The notes: generated by a model not told the origin, from the sequence alone. A stretch of DNA of 64,000 nucleotides from Marinobacterium_E sp035458585 (GCA_035458585.1 DATHZN010000083.1:65639-129638); one strand, 5' to 3'. Shown: positions 1 through 9,694, numbered from the stretch's first letter. Numbers and translations are program-made.

Positions 1-546
1 ATCGGCCGACGCACCAAACATCAGAGTGGCGCCTGTGTTCCAGTGTACGATACGACCGTATTGATCCATAGATACAACGGCATCCTGCATACTCTCGATC
101 ATTGACTCAAGATGGTCATGTTGCTGTAAAAACTGTCGCTTGAGTGAGAGCCTCTGCAGATGTGATTGGATGCGTACCCGGGTGGTCGTTAGGTCGTAAG
201 GCTTCTCAATAAAGTCGATCGCGCCCAGTGTAAACGCGCGTTCACGGAAGGCTCGATCGGTGTGCGCGCTGCAAAAAATGATCTCGCAGCCAGGTTGTAA
301 TGCTGCGATCGCCTCAGCCACTTCAAAACCATCTATATCAGGTAATTTGATGTCGATGACGGCGATCTCAAAATCACTGACCCGAGCAAGTTCAACCGCT
401 CTTTTACCGGTGGTAGCCGTGGCCAGATCAAAATCCAAATCATCGAAAAGCTGACACAAAAGCTCAAGATTATTGGGCTGGTCGTCAATTAGCAGTATCT
501 GTGGCGGAGCCTGAGAAGTGGTCAAATCTGCTGGTAAATCGCTCAT
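1..546 (-). CDS. Response regulator receiver protein with PAS domain, partial (C-terminus beyond left edge)
   Basis: The first 182 codons of a gene that runs off the left edge. Residues about 15-130 form a receiver domain: the acidic pair D21/D22, phosphoacceptor D65 in VIDIKLPD and K115 in IEKPY are all present. A PAS domain begins near residue 145 (ESMQDAVVSMD...GRIVHWN). The output domain lies outside the window; by family a histidine kinase, GGDEF or EAL module could follow. The start lies 10 bases after the stop of the hybrid kinase gene, on the same strand, so the two are probably co-transcribed and may form a phosphorelay. Receiver assignment is secure, partner assignment is inference. 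Confidence 0.85.
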   Translation of the reverse strand, partial: MSDLPADLTTSQAPPQILLIDDQPNNLELLCQLFDDLDFDLATATTGKRAVELARVSDFEIAVIDIKLPDIDGFEVAEAIAALQPGCEIIFCSAHTDRAFRERAFTLGAIDFIEKPYDLTTTRVRIQSHLQRLSLKRQFLQQHDHLESMIESMQDAVVSMDQYGRIVHWNTGATLMFGASAD

Positions 547-556
547 GTACGATCTC

Positions 557-2905
557 CTATCCCAACAACAGCAGAATTCTATCGGTATCGTGTTTCTGCA
601 AAGCCGGCTCAAGCCGTTTGTACAGAGCTTCACTGAACCCTTTATCCTGTGCGCCATTGAGAATACGTTTTATTTTGCTAACCTGTCCGAACTTGGCGGC
701 ACTCTTTATCGCATCGCACAGTGTGCGTTGCTCCTCGTTGAGGAGTTCTGGATCGAGAGTTATCGATATTTCAGGTTGAGCTTGATGAGTGCCTTCTACA
801 ACAGCGTCGTACTCGTATTGGAGGTTCAGCAGCGCCGCGATTACCTCCGTTACCTCGAAGGGATTCAAGGGTTTGGGCAGAAATGCCGCTGCTCCAAGTG
901 CCATGCTACGTTCACGATCAGCCTCAAAGGCCGAGGCTGATGCCGCGATGATTGGAATAGTGTGTGTTTGAGGGTCTGATCTAAGTTTGTGAATGAGTTC
1001 GAAGCCATCCATGTTAGGCATCACAATATCGGTGATTATCAGGTCATATTGTCCGCTCTGGGCCTGCCTCACCGCCTCTTCTCCGCTGGTGACTGAGGTC
1101 ACGGTAAAGCCTGCCCCCTCAAGTAATGTACCCAGGAAGGTCAGGTTTAACGGATTATCATCCACCGTTAGCACAGAAACGGGAGTTTTGGACTTAATAC
1201 CCGTCGGTAGGCACGTTTGAGACTCTGATTGAGTAACGCTGATCTCTGTCAGCTTAATCGGTAGCTCGACAGACATTCGTGTACCCTGATTAATTGCTGA
1301 TTCAATCTGAACGCGACCACCCATGAGCTTCACCAACTGGTTGACTATGGCAAGACCCAGTCCAGCGCCATCAGACTTTGCGCTCACCTGCTCAAAAGGA
1401 GTAAAAGCCTTGGCTATCTGTTCTGGCGTCATACCGATGCCCTGATCGCTAACCTGAATCAACAGCTTTGGTTCTGTGGAGTCTATGAACTGAACACTCA
1501 GTTCAACAGGCTTGCTGGCGCCGTATTTGAATGCGTTTATGACCAGATTTGTCACGATCTGCTTCAGCTTCTCTGGATCAATCAGCGCGCGGGCAGGGAG
1601 TTGATTCAGTTTCGCATTGAACTCTATGTCATATTTTTGCTGCTCAATGCCGAATATACCGAGGAGATCACGGAAGAGGGCGGGAATGTCGGTATTTCTC
1701 TCGTCCAGTTCAATACGACCTGCTTCGATTTTAGACAGATCGAGAACGCGGTTAATTAGCATCAACAGGTGCTGACCTGAACTCAGAATTACCTCAAGGC
1801 TGCTTTTAGAATCGCTGTCTATACCGCCTTTTGCTAATAGCATTTGGGTATAGCCGATGATGCCATTAAGCGGTGTTCTGAGCTCATGACTCATATTGGC
1901 AATGAATATACTTTTTGCCTGATTCTTCTCTTCAATAGCCTCCCTCTGAGTTGCAGCGGCGCGCTGCTCCATAAGGCGAGAGCGCCAGACTTGTGCTGTA
2001 ACGAGTAGCAAAACGATAAGCGCAATAATGGCAACGTAGTTAATAAAGACTAGCTCTCGCTCAACAAATTTAGCGTCGGTTACCGTCGCAACGTACCAGT
2101 CCGCCTCCTTAATAGGCATGAAGTTGATATAGGCATCCAATCCATCAATGCGCGCTCGAGTCCAGTTGTTCTCGCCGGCGAGCATGCGCGATACTAACTC
2201 GCGAAGGCCGGGATCCGCGTCAGTCGTTAGCGATACAGCCTTCGTGTTGATGTTGCCCATCCTAGTCTCGTCAGGGTGAGCAATAGCGATCCCCTGAGAG
2301 TTCACTGCAAACGCGTAGCTGTTAGGTCCTCGGTCGAAGTTACTCAACACGCTTTTGATCGTTGAGGTGTCGATCATGCCGCCGAATACACCAATAATGT
2401 CACGGGGTTCGCTATCGGATGAGAATATTGGGCTGGTCACGGCGACAATGTCGGTTCCCAGAGTGCGCGAGACTACCGGGTCTGATGCATATACCTTGCC
2501 TGCGATTGACGCTTTAAAGTGGGCGCGATCTGACAGGTTTTGTCCGGCTGCAAAGTCGACCTTGGAGTTATAGTAAGTTCCGTCCGGATTAATATGGGCA
2601 AAGATATAGAACCAAGGCATCTGCTCATGTTTGGCCTTGAGAAAAGGTCCAGCTTGTGACCAATCCATAGACCTGATGACAGGGGTGTTTGCCAGCGTTG
2701 AGATTTCCGCTTTGCGTAACCCTAGCCAGTTGTCGATCTCGGCTTCGAGTGCTGTGGCGTGAATCTGGTTTGTCGAGATCTGGTCCTTGATCATCTCCTC
2801 TTTAAGCGAGGCAAAGCCAATCCATCCTAGAACTAAAACACCGGTGCAGAGTACGATCAGCGCAAAGCTGAAACGTTGATCGCTGAGTGACATTGAATAT
2901 CTCAT
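557..2905 (-). CDS. Hybrid sensor histidine kinase (Cache sensor, HisKA, HATPase, receiver)
   Basis: Membrane sensor kinase of 782 residues. A first membrane helix (about 13-32) and a second (about 288-305) flank a periplasmic region of some 250 residues whose features (WFYIFAHINPDGTYYNS, DPVVSRTLGTDIVAVTSPI) look like a double Cache small-molecule sensor. HisKA follows with phospho-acceptor H340 in NMSHELRTPL, then a HATPase_c domain with the G-boxes DQGIGM and GAGLGLAI. The receiver domain has phosphoacceptor D626 (IITDIVMPNMDG). The last 90 residues carry no histidine phosphotransfer motif that I recognise. The start is supported by GGGAG before ATG. It is followed at 10 bases by the receiver-PAS gene. 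The ligand is unknown. Confidence 0.9.
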   Translation of the reverse strand: MRYSMSLSDQRFSFALIVLCTGVLVLGWIGFASLKEEMIKDQISTNQIHATALEAEIDNWLGLRKAEISTLANTPVIRSMDWSQAGPFLKAKHEQMPWFYIFAHINPDGTYYNSKVDFAAGQNLSDRAHFKASIAGKVYASDPVVSRTLGTDIVAVTSPIFSSDSEPRDIIGVFGGMIDTSTIKSVLSNFDRGPNSYAFAVNSQGIAIAHPDETRMGNINTKAVSLTTDADPGLRELVSRMLAGENNWTRARIDGLDAYINFMPIKEADWYVATVTDAKFVERELVFINYVAIIALIVLLLVTAQVWRSRLMEQRAAATQREAIEEKNQAKSIFIANMSHELRTPLNGIIGYTQMLLAKGGIDSDSKSSLEVILSSGQHLLMLINRVLDLSKIEAGRIELDERNTDIPALFRDLLGIFGIEQQKYDIEFNAKLNQLPARALIDPEKLKQIVTNLVINAFKYGASKPVELSVQFIDSTEPKLLIQVSDQGIGMTPEQIAKAFTPFEQVSAKSDGAGLGLAIVNQLVKLMGGRVQIESAINQGTRMSVELPIKLTEISVTQSESQTCLPTGIKSKTPVSVLTVDDNPLNLTFLGTLLEGAGFTVTSVTSGEEAVRQAQSGQYDLIITDIVMPNMDGFELIHKLRSDPQTHTIPIIAASASAFEADRERSMALGAAAFLPKPLNPFEVTEVIAALLNLQYEYDAVVEGTHQAQPEISITLDPELLNEEQRTLCDAIKSAAKFGQVSKIKRILNGAQDKGFSEALYKRLEPALQKHDTDRILLLLG

Positions 2906-2944
2906 CTTTTGACTCCCACTATTGGGTATGGTGCATGTTGCTCT

Positions 2945-3946
2945 CTAGTTTGTAGGTCCCTCAGGTGTTTGACTTGCGTCCGTCAGCACCTCCCAATGCT
3001 GACAATTTCTACTCTTCTTAGCGCGATAGAGTAAGTGATCGGCCTCTGCAAATAGCCAACGTCGTTCACGCATATTGAAGTCGGGTGCCAGACTGATTCC
3101 CCCCGCAGAGGCCGTTATCTTGCGGTCGATAACCCTGTCGTCGCTACTCAGTACAATCCGAGACAGTGCGGCTCGGCACTCCTCAACCCGCTGTTGCACC
3201 GTTTGGGATGACATGCCAGTGATCGCGACGAGAAACTCCTCCCCGCCAAAGCGAACAACATGATCAGTTGGTCGTTGAAAGAACTTTTTGAGTGTCTGTG
3301 CAATCGCTTTAATTGCCTCATCACCGATATCGTGACCATAGTCATCGTTGATTGATTTGAAGTGGTCGATGTCGAAAATGACTAGAGAGAAGTATTGATC
3401 CTCCCGCCGGCAGCGAGCGACCTCACGTTCAAACCAGGAGTTGAGGCTTCGGCGGTTCTCAAGACCGGTCAATTCATCATGAAAGGCGAGTTCCTCAAGC
3501 TTCTGTTTCCTGCGGAAATTAACACAGTGAGTGCGAAGCCGTGCAGCTAGCGCCGGGTAGGATGTGCGTTTAGAGACATAGTCGGTAACTCCAGCATCAA
3601 ATGCCGTCGACTCAACGGCGTCAGAGCCGCTGCCAGTCACCATGATAATGGGGGTTTCCGTGCGACTCTCTATACGCCGTATCAGTTGAGTTGCCTCGGC
3701 ACCATTCGCCCCGGGCATGTTGAAGTCGATCAAGATAGCATCAACGGGCCAGTCGACCTCGAGTAATTTTAAAGCATCTTCGACGCTCTCTTTACAAATA
3801 AGCACAAACTCATTGCCCAACGCGCGTCTTAGCGCCCGTAGTATCGTAATCTCGTCGTCGATCGCCAGGACTGTAAACAGATTTTCGCTGTCGTTTAGCT
3901 TTGGCGGTGCCGTCGCTTCTTTATGAATTTCAGTTGATGTCATCAT
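2945..3946 (-). CDS. Response regulator with GGDEF domain (probable diguanylate cyclase)
   Basis: Cytoplasmic protein of 333 residues. The N-terminal receiver domain has acidic residues D30/D31 and phosphoacceptor D74 (ILIDFNMPG). The C-terminal GGDEF domain has the active-site signature GGEEF at 234-238, preceded five residues upstream by RPTD, the RxxD inhibitory c-di-GMP site. An intact signature plus I-site argues for an active, product-inhibited cyclase. Its start codon overlaps the stop of the upstream small gene (ATGA), so translation is coupled. It ends 39 bases before the hybrid kinase gene, which suggests that this kinase or a partner phosphorylates it. Lacks membrane helices. Confidence 0.9.
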   Translation of the reverse strand: MMTSTEIHKEATAPPKLNDSENLFTVLAIDDEITILRALRRALGNEFVLICKESVEDALKLLEVDWPVDAILIDFNMPGANGAEATQLIRRIESRTETPIIMVTGSGSDAVESTAFDAGVTDYVSKRTSYPALAARLRTHCVNFRRKQKLEELAFHDELTGLENRRSLNSWFEREVARCRREDQYFSLVIFDIDHFKSINDDYGHDIGDEAIKAIAQTLKKFFQRPTDHVVRFGGEEFLVAITGMSSQTVQQRVEECRAALSRIVLSSDDRVIDRKITASAGGISLAPDFNMRERRWLFAEADHLLYRAKKSRNCQHWEVLTDASQTPEGPTN

Positions 3947-4212
3947 GAGGACTCCTGAGTAGCAGGACTCTGCGTGAATGGGTATCCCGACCCTTTCTCT
4001 TCCTCTCTTTTCCTGATTAATCTACCCCTGGCTGTGTTTGTGTCTTGCTCAAGTCCAAGTCCAAGTCCAAGTCGAATGTTGTATCCATGCTTGTCGGTTA
4101 GGCTGAAAAACAGTCGATCAAAAGTCGGACCGTTTTCGTTTAAGTGCGTGCCATCTCCACCCGATACTGGCTTAATGAAGGGATAGGGTGTGGCAATTTC
4201 TGACAAGCTCAT
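3943..4212 (-). CDS. Small protein of unknown function (89 aa) upstream of GGDEF regulator
   Basis: Not recognised. I place the start at the internal ATG (MSLSEIATPYPFIKP...) because GGGAGT stands five bases upstream; a longer reading from 4263 has no ribosome site. The protein is hydrophilic, without membrane helix or signal peptide, and carries a short (LG)n run encoded by four tandem CAAGTC hexamers (complement). Its stop overlaps the ATG of the GGDEF regulator (ATGA), so it is likely translated and coupled to it. A role as accessory or regulatory peptide for the signalling cluster is only inference. Confidence 0.55.
   Translation of the reverse strand: MSLSEIATPYPFIKPVSGGDGTHLNENGPTFDRLFFSLTDKHGYNIRLGLGLGLEQDTNTARGRLIRKREEEKGSGYPFTQSPATQESS
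4050..4073. repeat. Four perfect tandem copies of hexamer CAAGTC
   Basis: Four adjacent CAAGTC units inside the 89-residue small gene. They encode alternating Leu-Gly on the minus strand. Because the unit is six bases, slippage would lengthen or shorten the protein by two residues without a frameshift. Confidence 0.9.
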
Positions 4213-4377
4213 GGTTACTCCCAATTTTTGGTTGTTATCCGGCAGATGTGCAATCTGCGGCATTTGGGATAACTTAATTGTGAGACTAGACTTTGAGTGC
4301 GCGAACCTCTATACCCATTAATTGGTAGGCTGAGTGTGTAGCTAGAGAGACGGGCTCATTTACGGGAGATTAGTCGG

Positions 4378-5046
4378 TTGTCGAACCCTACAGGCAGGTT
4401 CAAAGTGTTAGTTCTTGAGGACAACCTTACCATGGCTGCCCATCTAATTGAGGTGCTCAAACTTTGGGAGCGCGCGCCTGATATACGCCTTTGTGAAACC
4501 GTTGCCCAGAGCATAGAACTAATCAAGTTGGAGGCCATTGATCTGTTGATCGCCGATATACATCTACCGGATGGAGTGGGTATAGAGGCGATCACTTATT
4601 TGCGTAGCTACCAGCCTCAAGCTCAGTCGATCGTCTTCTCTGCGTTGAACGAGCGGACTGTGGTGCTGGAGGCGATTAAACAGGGCGCTAGTGGTTATAT
4701 TCACAAAGAGGATCAAGCGGCAGATATTTTAAGTGCTTGTGAAGAGGTGTTGGCCGGCGGATCTCCGATGACAGCCAGTATCGCACGTCTGGTGATTGAA
4801 TCCTTGCAGGGGAGTGTTGGCAATGCCGTGCCTGAAAATAGTGCATCTGATATACATCTGACTCCGAGAGAAAACGACGTACTAAACGCGCTTTCGCGGG
4901 GCTTTACCAATAACGAGATCGCTGAACTGCTGAGCATTTCACAACAGACAATCCCTGTTCATGTCCGTAATATCTATCGAAAGCTTGCAGTTAAAAGCCG
5001 CACCGAGGCGGTTTTTGAAGCACGTAAACTTGGGTTACTAAAATGA
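4378..5046 (+). CDS. NarL/FixJ-type response regulator (receiver + LuxR helix-turn-helix)
   Basis: DNA-binding response regulator of 222 residues. Receiver domain at about 9-125 with acidic E15/D16, phosphoacceptor D60 (LLIADIHLPDG) and K in YIHKED. A LuxR-type HTH lies at about 158-215 (LTPRENDVLNALSRGFTNNEIAELL, here cited by its ends, and SQQTIPVHVRNIYRKL). The start is TTG at 4378, with GGGAG about ten bases upstream; the next ATG falls inside the receiver. The stop overlaps the start of the following kinase gene (ATGA), marking a cognate pair. Targets are unknown. The divergent neighbours are the GGDEF cluster. Confidence 0.9.
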   Translation: MSNPTGRFKVLVLEDNLTMAAHLIEVLKLWERAPDIRLCETVAQSIELIKLEAIDLLIADIHLPDGVGIEAITYLRSYQPQAQSIVFSALNERTVVLEAIKQGASGYIHKEDQAADILSACEEVLAGGSPMTASIARLVIESLQGSVGNAVPENSASDIHLTPRENDVLNALSRGFTNNEIAELLSISQQTIPVHVRNIYRKLAVKSRTEAVFEARKLGLLK

Positions 5047-6926
5047 GTCTCAGGGGGCAGTACCTGCGTGTAGTAGGCCTGATCGTCCTCGCGCTAACCC
5101 TGGTCGCTGTCCTGCAGCAGTTTCTTGATTCTTACCTCGCAGGCGACTCACTAAAGGCTGTCCGATTGACAGAGACGACTCAAGGAAGTGAGAAGTTGCC
5201 ACAGAGGTGGCAGGTGGAACGAGGTACGATTGAGACGCGAGTCTTCAGTTTTGACGTCTATATAGATACGACCCCTGACGCGCAATTGGCGATCTATTTC
5301 CCCGCTTTTGAGCAGCGGTTGAAGGTTGAGATTAATCAACACCCTTTGGTTGCTTCTGAATTGACAAACAGTTGGTTTGGTCCCCTGACGCTGGCGACGG
5401 CCTTTATAGAGTTGCCGGCTGGGGTTTTGCGTCAGGGACATAATGAGGTTGAGGTGAGTGTTGAAGCGGGTCCGCTCGTTTCCGCGACCTTGTCGCCGTT
5501 TTTAATTGGAGAGACCGATGCGCTTCGCTCTGTTGCCAACTTGCGGAAATTTGTTGGTGTGGACCTTGCCGAAATGTTGTTGGGTATTCACTTTTTGATG
5601 ATTTTCATGTGCCTAATCGCGCTTTGGGAACACCCGCAAGAGTCCGGGTTTAAGTGGCTCATGATTTCGCTGATCCCATCGACACTGTTTTCCTTTGGGA
5701 TTATGTCGGGCTACATTCCGTCATTTTATCTGTTGACTCCGACACTGTTTATCTCATCTGTTGTGACCAGCGCAGCCCTTTACGGCTTCTCCTTTGCCGT
5801 TGAGGGTAAGTCACCACCTCGGTGGTTGATCCCTGGTGTATGTCTCTATCTGGTGGTACTGATACCCACTGCCTTGCTCTTTCCAAGTGCGCTCAGAGCA
5901 CTGGTGTTTCTGCTGGTTATACCACTTTTCATCCTGTTTCTTTTTGCCGGGCTTTGGCGTTTTATTGGATTAGTGGTTCGCTACCAAGGGGTTGGATACT
6001 TTTGGATCTGCATCGGTATAGCGTTGGTTCTATTCTCCACCTTGCGAGACTGGTCTATGAGGGCTGGGTTGATCAATGACGGTGTATTTCTTTGGACCAG
6101 TCCCGTTCGTACCCTCTTGCTCGTCGGCGTCTGCACCTTTCTATTGAGCCGTATGGGAAGTCGCACTGAGGCCTTGAGAATCAGTAACGATGAGATCACA
6201 CAGCGCCTTCAGGAGCGCGAGACTGAGCTTGACGATCTTTACAGGCGTCGCCAACTTTCAAAACAGCGTGAAGCCGTGGCTGAAGAGCGTGCACGCATAC
6301 TGAAAGAGTTACACGATGGTGTTGCCGGTCAGTTGGTGGTGATCTCGACGCTCGCATCAAAGCGTGAACCTGATGCAGATGCGATACGTGTCACTGCCAA
6401 AAATGCGTTAACCGACCTGCGCTCTGTGGTTACTACACTGGCGATTAAAGAGACTGACTTGCTACAGATCCTCGGCATCTTTCGAGAAAAGTACCTATCT
6501 CAGCTCGACTCTCTCGGAGTCTCCGTTCACTGGAATCTGCTGCATGCTCCTGATGTGTACGGCTTCAACTCGCAGGATGCTCTCAATCTGACACGAATTC
6601 TGCAGGAAGCGCTGAATAACGCTGTAAAACACTCTGACTTGGAATCGATTAGCGTGTCAGCAGAAGAGCTTGAGTTGAATCCTGGCAATTTGGCTGTGAA
6701 ACTGACCTTTGAAAGCCACGGGGTAGGTGGCTTTGAACCAGTAAACCTGGGACAAGGTTTGAACAACATCGCACAGAGAGCTGATCAGCTTGGGGCCAGC
6801 GTCGACTTTGTGCCGCTTGTTGGTGGTCTGAGTCTAGTAGTATTTTTTAGGGTTGAACGTCGCGAGTCTGATAACAGGCTTTGGCTTGATAGAGCGGGCA
6901 ATGAGTTTGATATGACCAGCAGCTAG
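5043..6926 (+). CDS. NarX/DesK-class sensor histidine kinase with 7TM-DISM-like membrane module
   Basis: Kinase of 627 residues for the preceding LuxR-type regulator. N-terminal membrane helix (about 9-28), a periplasmic beta-rich region (about 35-165), then about seven hydrophobic helices (roughly 175-375), an arrangement like 7TMR-DISM receptors. A coiled coil (about 380-415) leads into a HisKA_3 dimerisation domain with H424 in ELHDGVAGQ, followed by a HATPase_c domain with N-box (EALNNAVKHS) and G-box (LGQGLNNIAQRA). The DISM family is often tied to carbohydrate or nutrient sensing, but the ligand is unknown here. Confidence 0.88.
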   Translation: MSLRGQYLRVVGLIVLALTLVAVLQQFLDSYLAGDSLKAVRLTETTQGSEKLPQRWQVERGTIETRVFSFDVYIDTTPDAQLAIYFPAFEQRLKVEINQHPLVASELTNSWFGPLTLATAFIELPAGVLRQGHNEVEVSVEAGPLVSATLSPFLIGETDALRSVANLRKFVGVDLAEMLLGIHFLMIFMCLIALWEHPQESGFKWLMISLIPSTLFSFGIMSGYIPSFYLLTPTLFISSVVTSAALYGFSFAVEGKSPPRWLIPGVCLYLVVLIPTALLFPSALRALVFLLVIPLFILFLFAGLWRFIGLVVRYQGVGYFWICIGIALVLFSTLRDWSMRAGLINDGVFLWTSPVRTLLLVGVCTFLLSRMGSRTEALRISNDEITQRLQERETELDDLYRRRQLSKQREAVAEERARILKELHDGVAGQLVVISTLASKREPDADAIRVTAKNALTDLRSVVTTLAIKETDLLQILGIFREKYLSQLDSLGVSVHWNLLHAPDVYGFNSQDALNLTRILQEALNNAVKHSDLESISVSAEELELNPGNLAVKLTFESHGVGGFEPVNLGQGLNNIAQRADQLGASVDFVPLVGGLSLVVFFRVERRESDNRLWLDRAGNEFDMTSS

Positions 6927-7012
6927 GTGTGTTGATTAGACACTTTAGGTCAGTTAATGATTCAAGCTGGTGCTTCTGTTTCAAGTGGGTTTACGCCGGG
7001 ACTCGGTTAGCG

Positions 7013-7041
7013 AAAAAAAAGAGCGCCGAGGCGCTCTTTTT
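7013..7041. terminator. Bidirectional rho-independent terminator
   Basis: GAGCGC...GCGCTC stem (7021-7036) flanked by eight A on the left and five T on the right, so it has a U-tract in either direction. It sits between the plus-strand kinase gene and the minus-strand rpsA stop and can serve both. Confidence 0.85.
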
Positions 7042-7058
7042 CGATGCATCAACAGGAA

Positions 7059-8735
7059 TTACTTGTTGTTCATCTGTGCTTTGATGAGGTCACCAATGGT
7101 GGTTGGGCCTTCAACTTCGATCTCTGCGTTCTGAACTGCTTTCAGCGCCGCTTTCTCATCAGCCTGATCTTTCGCTTTGATTGACAGGTTGATAGCGCGG
7201 TTGCGGCGGTCAACGTTCACGATCTTAGCTTCAACACTGTCGCCAACGCTCAAAACAGAGGTTGCATCCTCTACACGGTCAGCTGAGAGTTCAGACACTT
7301 TCAATACCGCTTCAATGCCTTCAGCCAGTTCTACAGTGGCTGCTTTAGCGTCAACAGCGATAACCTTGCCGGTTACGATTGCACCACGGTCGTTAGCTGC
7401 GAGGTACTCAGAGAACGGGTCGCTGGCCAGCTGCTTGATGCCCAGAGAGATACGCTCTTTCTCTGCGTCGATGGAGAGAATAACTGCTTCAACTTCATCG
7501 CCTTTCTTGAACTGACGCAGGGCAGTCTCAGCATCAGCTTCCCAAGTGATGTCAGACATGTGAACCAGACCGTCGAGGTCATTATCTAGGCCAACAAAGA
7601 TACCGAAATCAGTGATGGTTTTGATAGTTCCTGAAACTTTATCGCCTGCAGCGTTCTGCTCGGAGAATGAAGTCCATGGGTTCTGAGTGCACTGCTTAAT
7701 ACCCAGAGAGATACGACGGCGCTCTTCATCAACGTCCAGTACCATCACTTCCACCTCTTCATTGATCTGTACGATCTTAGATGGGTGGATGTTTTTGTTA
7801 GTCCAAGACATTTCTGAAACGTGTACCAGACCTTCAACACCGTCTTCCAACGATGCAAAACAACCGTAGTCAGTCAGGTTGGTCACTTTCGCAGTTGCGC
7901 GAGTGCCTGCTGGGTAACGGTTCTTAATGGCTTCCCATGGGTCTTCTGAAAGCTGCTTCAGACCCAGCGAAATACGGCCATTTTCCTGATCGAACTTGAT
8001 GATCTTAACCGAGATTTCGTCGCCCGGTGTCAGCATTTCACTTGGGTGCGAGATGCGCTTCCATGCCATGTCAGTGATGTGGAGCAGGCCATCGACGCCG
8101 CCCAGATCAATAAATGCACCGTAGTTAGTGAGGTTCTTAACGAAACCTTTAACCACCTGACCTTCTGCCAGAGACGCGAGGATTTCATCACGTTTTTCGC
8201 TGTTTGCTTCCTGCAGAACCGCACGACGAGATACCACTACGTTGTTGCGCTTCTGGTCAAGCTTGATCAGTTTGAATTCAAGCTCTTTCCCTTCGAGGTG
8301 ATCAACGTCACGAACGGGGCGTACGTCTACCAGTGAACCTGGCAGGAAACCCTGGATGTTGTTGATGCTAACTGTGAAGCCGCCTTTGACCTTGCCAGAG
8401 ATAAAACCCTTAACAACTTCTTCAGCTTCAAATTTGGTCTGTAGAACTTCCCAAGCTTCAGAGCGTTTCGCTTTTTCGCGAGACAGTTTTGTCTCGCCAA
8501 AACCGTCTTCAACGGCTTCCAGTGCAACTTTAACGCTGTCACCGATAGCGATTTCGAGTTCGTTCGCATCGTTCAGGAACTGTGAACGTGGAATTACAGC
8601 TTCTGATTTCAGGCCGGCATTTACAGTAACCCAGTCGCTGTCGATATCAACAACTTCACCAGTTACCAGTGTGCCTGGAGTCATCGCAAGGTCTTTGAGG
8701 GATTCTTCAAACAGATCAGCAAAGCTTTCGCTCAT
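7059..8735 (-). CDS. rpsA: 30S ribosomal protein S1
   Basis: Full-length S1 of 558 residues, matching the usual 555-560. Six S1 OB-fold repeats are visible at about 20-86, 105-170, 190-260, 277-348, 364-435 and 451-520. Repeats three to five have typical cores (GAFIDLGGVDGLLHITDM, GCFASLEDGVEGLVHVSEM, GIFVGLDNDLDGLVHMSDI). The protein recruits mRNA to the 30S subunit. Start ATG at 8735 with AGGAAA upstream. In many gammaproteobacteria rpsA sits between cmk and ihfB; here neither is adjacent. A strong terminator follows directly, so the gene ends its transcription unit. Confidence 0.98.
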   Translation of the reverse strand: MSESFADLFEESLKDLAMTPGTLVTGEVVDIDSDWVTVNAGLKSEAVIPRSQFLNDANELEIAIGDSVKVALEAVEDGFGETKLSREKAKRSEAWEVLQTKFEAEEVVKGFISGKVKGGFTVSINNIQGFLPGSLVDVRPVRDVDHLEGKELEFKLIKLDQKRNNVVVSRRAVLQEANSEKRDEILASLAEGQVVKGFVKNLTNYGAFIDLGGVDGLLHITDMAWKRISHPSEMLTPGDEISVKIIKFDQENGRISLGLKQLSEDPWEAIKNRYPAGTRATAKVTNLTDYGCFASLEDGVEGLVHVSEMSWTNKNIHPSKIVQINEEVEVMVLDVDEERRRISLGIKQCTQNPWTSFSEQNAAGDKVSGTIKTITDFGIFVGLDNDLDGLVHMSDITWEADAETALRQFKKGDEVEAVILSIDAEKERISLGIKQLASDPFSEYLAANDRGAIVTGKVIAVDAKAATVELAEGIEAVLKVSELSADRVEDATSVLSVGDSVEAKIVNVDRRNRAINLSIKAKDQADEKAALKAVQNAEIEVEGPTTIGDLIKAQMNNK

Positions 8736-8914
8736 GAAATTTTCCTAATAAATAGATGCCTTTACGGCTATCTAGCCTACACCATCGGCTGTGCAGGGTC
8801 GGTTTCAAATACGTCTTATCAAGGGACTCGGCCGATGTGTGTCCAAAGTCAAGACGTGAAGTGACGCAAAATTATACAGAAGCTGCTTGAAAAAAGGTAG
8901 TGCTGTCGGTCCGG

Positions 8915-9694
8915 TTATCCGCTGATTGCGCTCTGCATCACGGCATCCAGAGCTTCGCGAAAGCTGCGTTGGCAGGGCGGTAGAACCACATCAAGGTCCT
9001 CCTTCAACGCCTCCGAGAGAGGATTAAGATCTGGTTCCTGTAACCAGGCTGCAACCGAGCGTAATTCGGCATTGGTGTTGGCGGCGACGCTTAAGGCGTT
9101 AGCAACGCAGAAAGTGTAGGTGGGTAAGTAGCGTCGGATGACAATTGCTTTGCGTGCATCATCTAGGATCAGGTCATAAGTGCGAACCACATGGATATAC
9201 TCTTGCTGTCCGGCGATTGCCATTAACTGGATCATCAGGCTGGAGTACTGTTCGGCTTCCGGTAGAGCCCGCAGACGTTGCTCGAGCTCTTGACGAACTC
9301 TTGCAAGTTCCAGATCAAACTGTTCAGGTGCGTAACGTTCGTTGGTGTCTCGGTAATCCTCCAACTGTGCCACCTGAGCTTCAAGCTTCTCTAGCTTTAA
9401 TTTGAGTGTCTGATTCTCCTCGATTAGCTTATTACGGTCGCGGATAAGACTCTCAACGACGCGCTCTTCAGGGGTCAACTCATCTTCGGCAAAAGTCGCA
9501 GGTAACTGAGTCACCCCCAACTCACCCACGGTGGTAGTAAACTGCTGACCCGGCATTACCGCCAGTCCGAATTTTTCAAATTGAACGGTGTTAGAGGATT
9601 GCTGCGACGCCAGTATTGGATAGAGAAAATAACCTCCAACACCCAGAACAACTAATACGACAATCGCTACAGCAGCCCCAACCCAAGATTTCAT
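8915..9694 (-). CDS. Membrane-anchored coiled-coil protein of unknown function
   Basis: 259 residues, no family recognised. One N-terminal membrane helix (about 5-28) with a short cytoplasmic lead, then a periplasmic part. A coiled coil spans roughly 75-115 (LIRDRNKLIEENQTLKLKLE and following heptads) and a second helical region about 125-150. The C-terminal 100 residues are helical with two cysteines (in TFCVAN and LPPCQRS) that could form a disulfide. It lies 8 bases after the stop of prc on the same strand, so it is probably co-transcribed with the protease and could be an adaptor or substrate of it; that is inference. Confidence 0.75.
   Translation of the reverse strand: MKSWVGAAVAIVVLVVLGVGGYFLYPILASQQSSNTVQFEKFGLAVMPGQQFTTTVGELGVTQLPATFAEDELTPEERVVESLIRDRNKLIEENQTLKLKLEKLEAQVAQLEDYRDTNERYAPEQFDLELARVRQELEQRLRALPEAEQYSSLMIQLMAIAGQQEYIHVVRTYDLILDDARKAIVIRRYLPTYTFCVANALSVAANTNAELRSVAAWLQEPDLNPLSEALKEDLDVVLPPCQRSFREALDAVMQSAISG

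Noticed and set aside
518..940. Plus-strand open frame opposite the hybrid kinase gene
   Set aside because: Shadow of the minus-strand coding region; no domain or ribosome site.
4213..4263. Longer start of the 89-residue small gene
   Set aside because: No ribosome site; the inner ATG has GGGAG at correct spacing.
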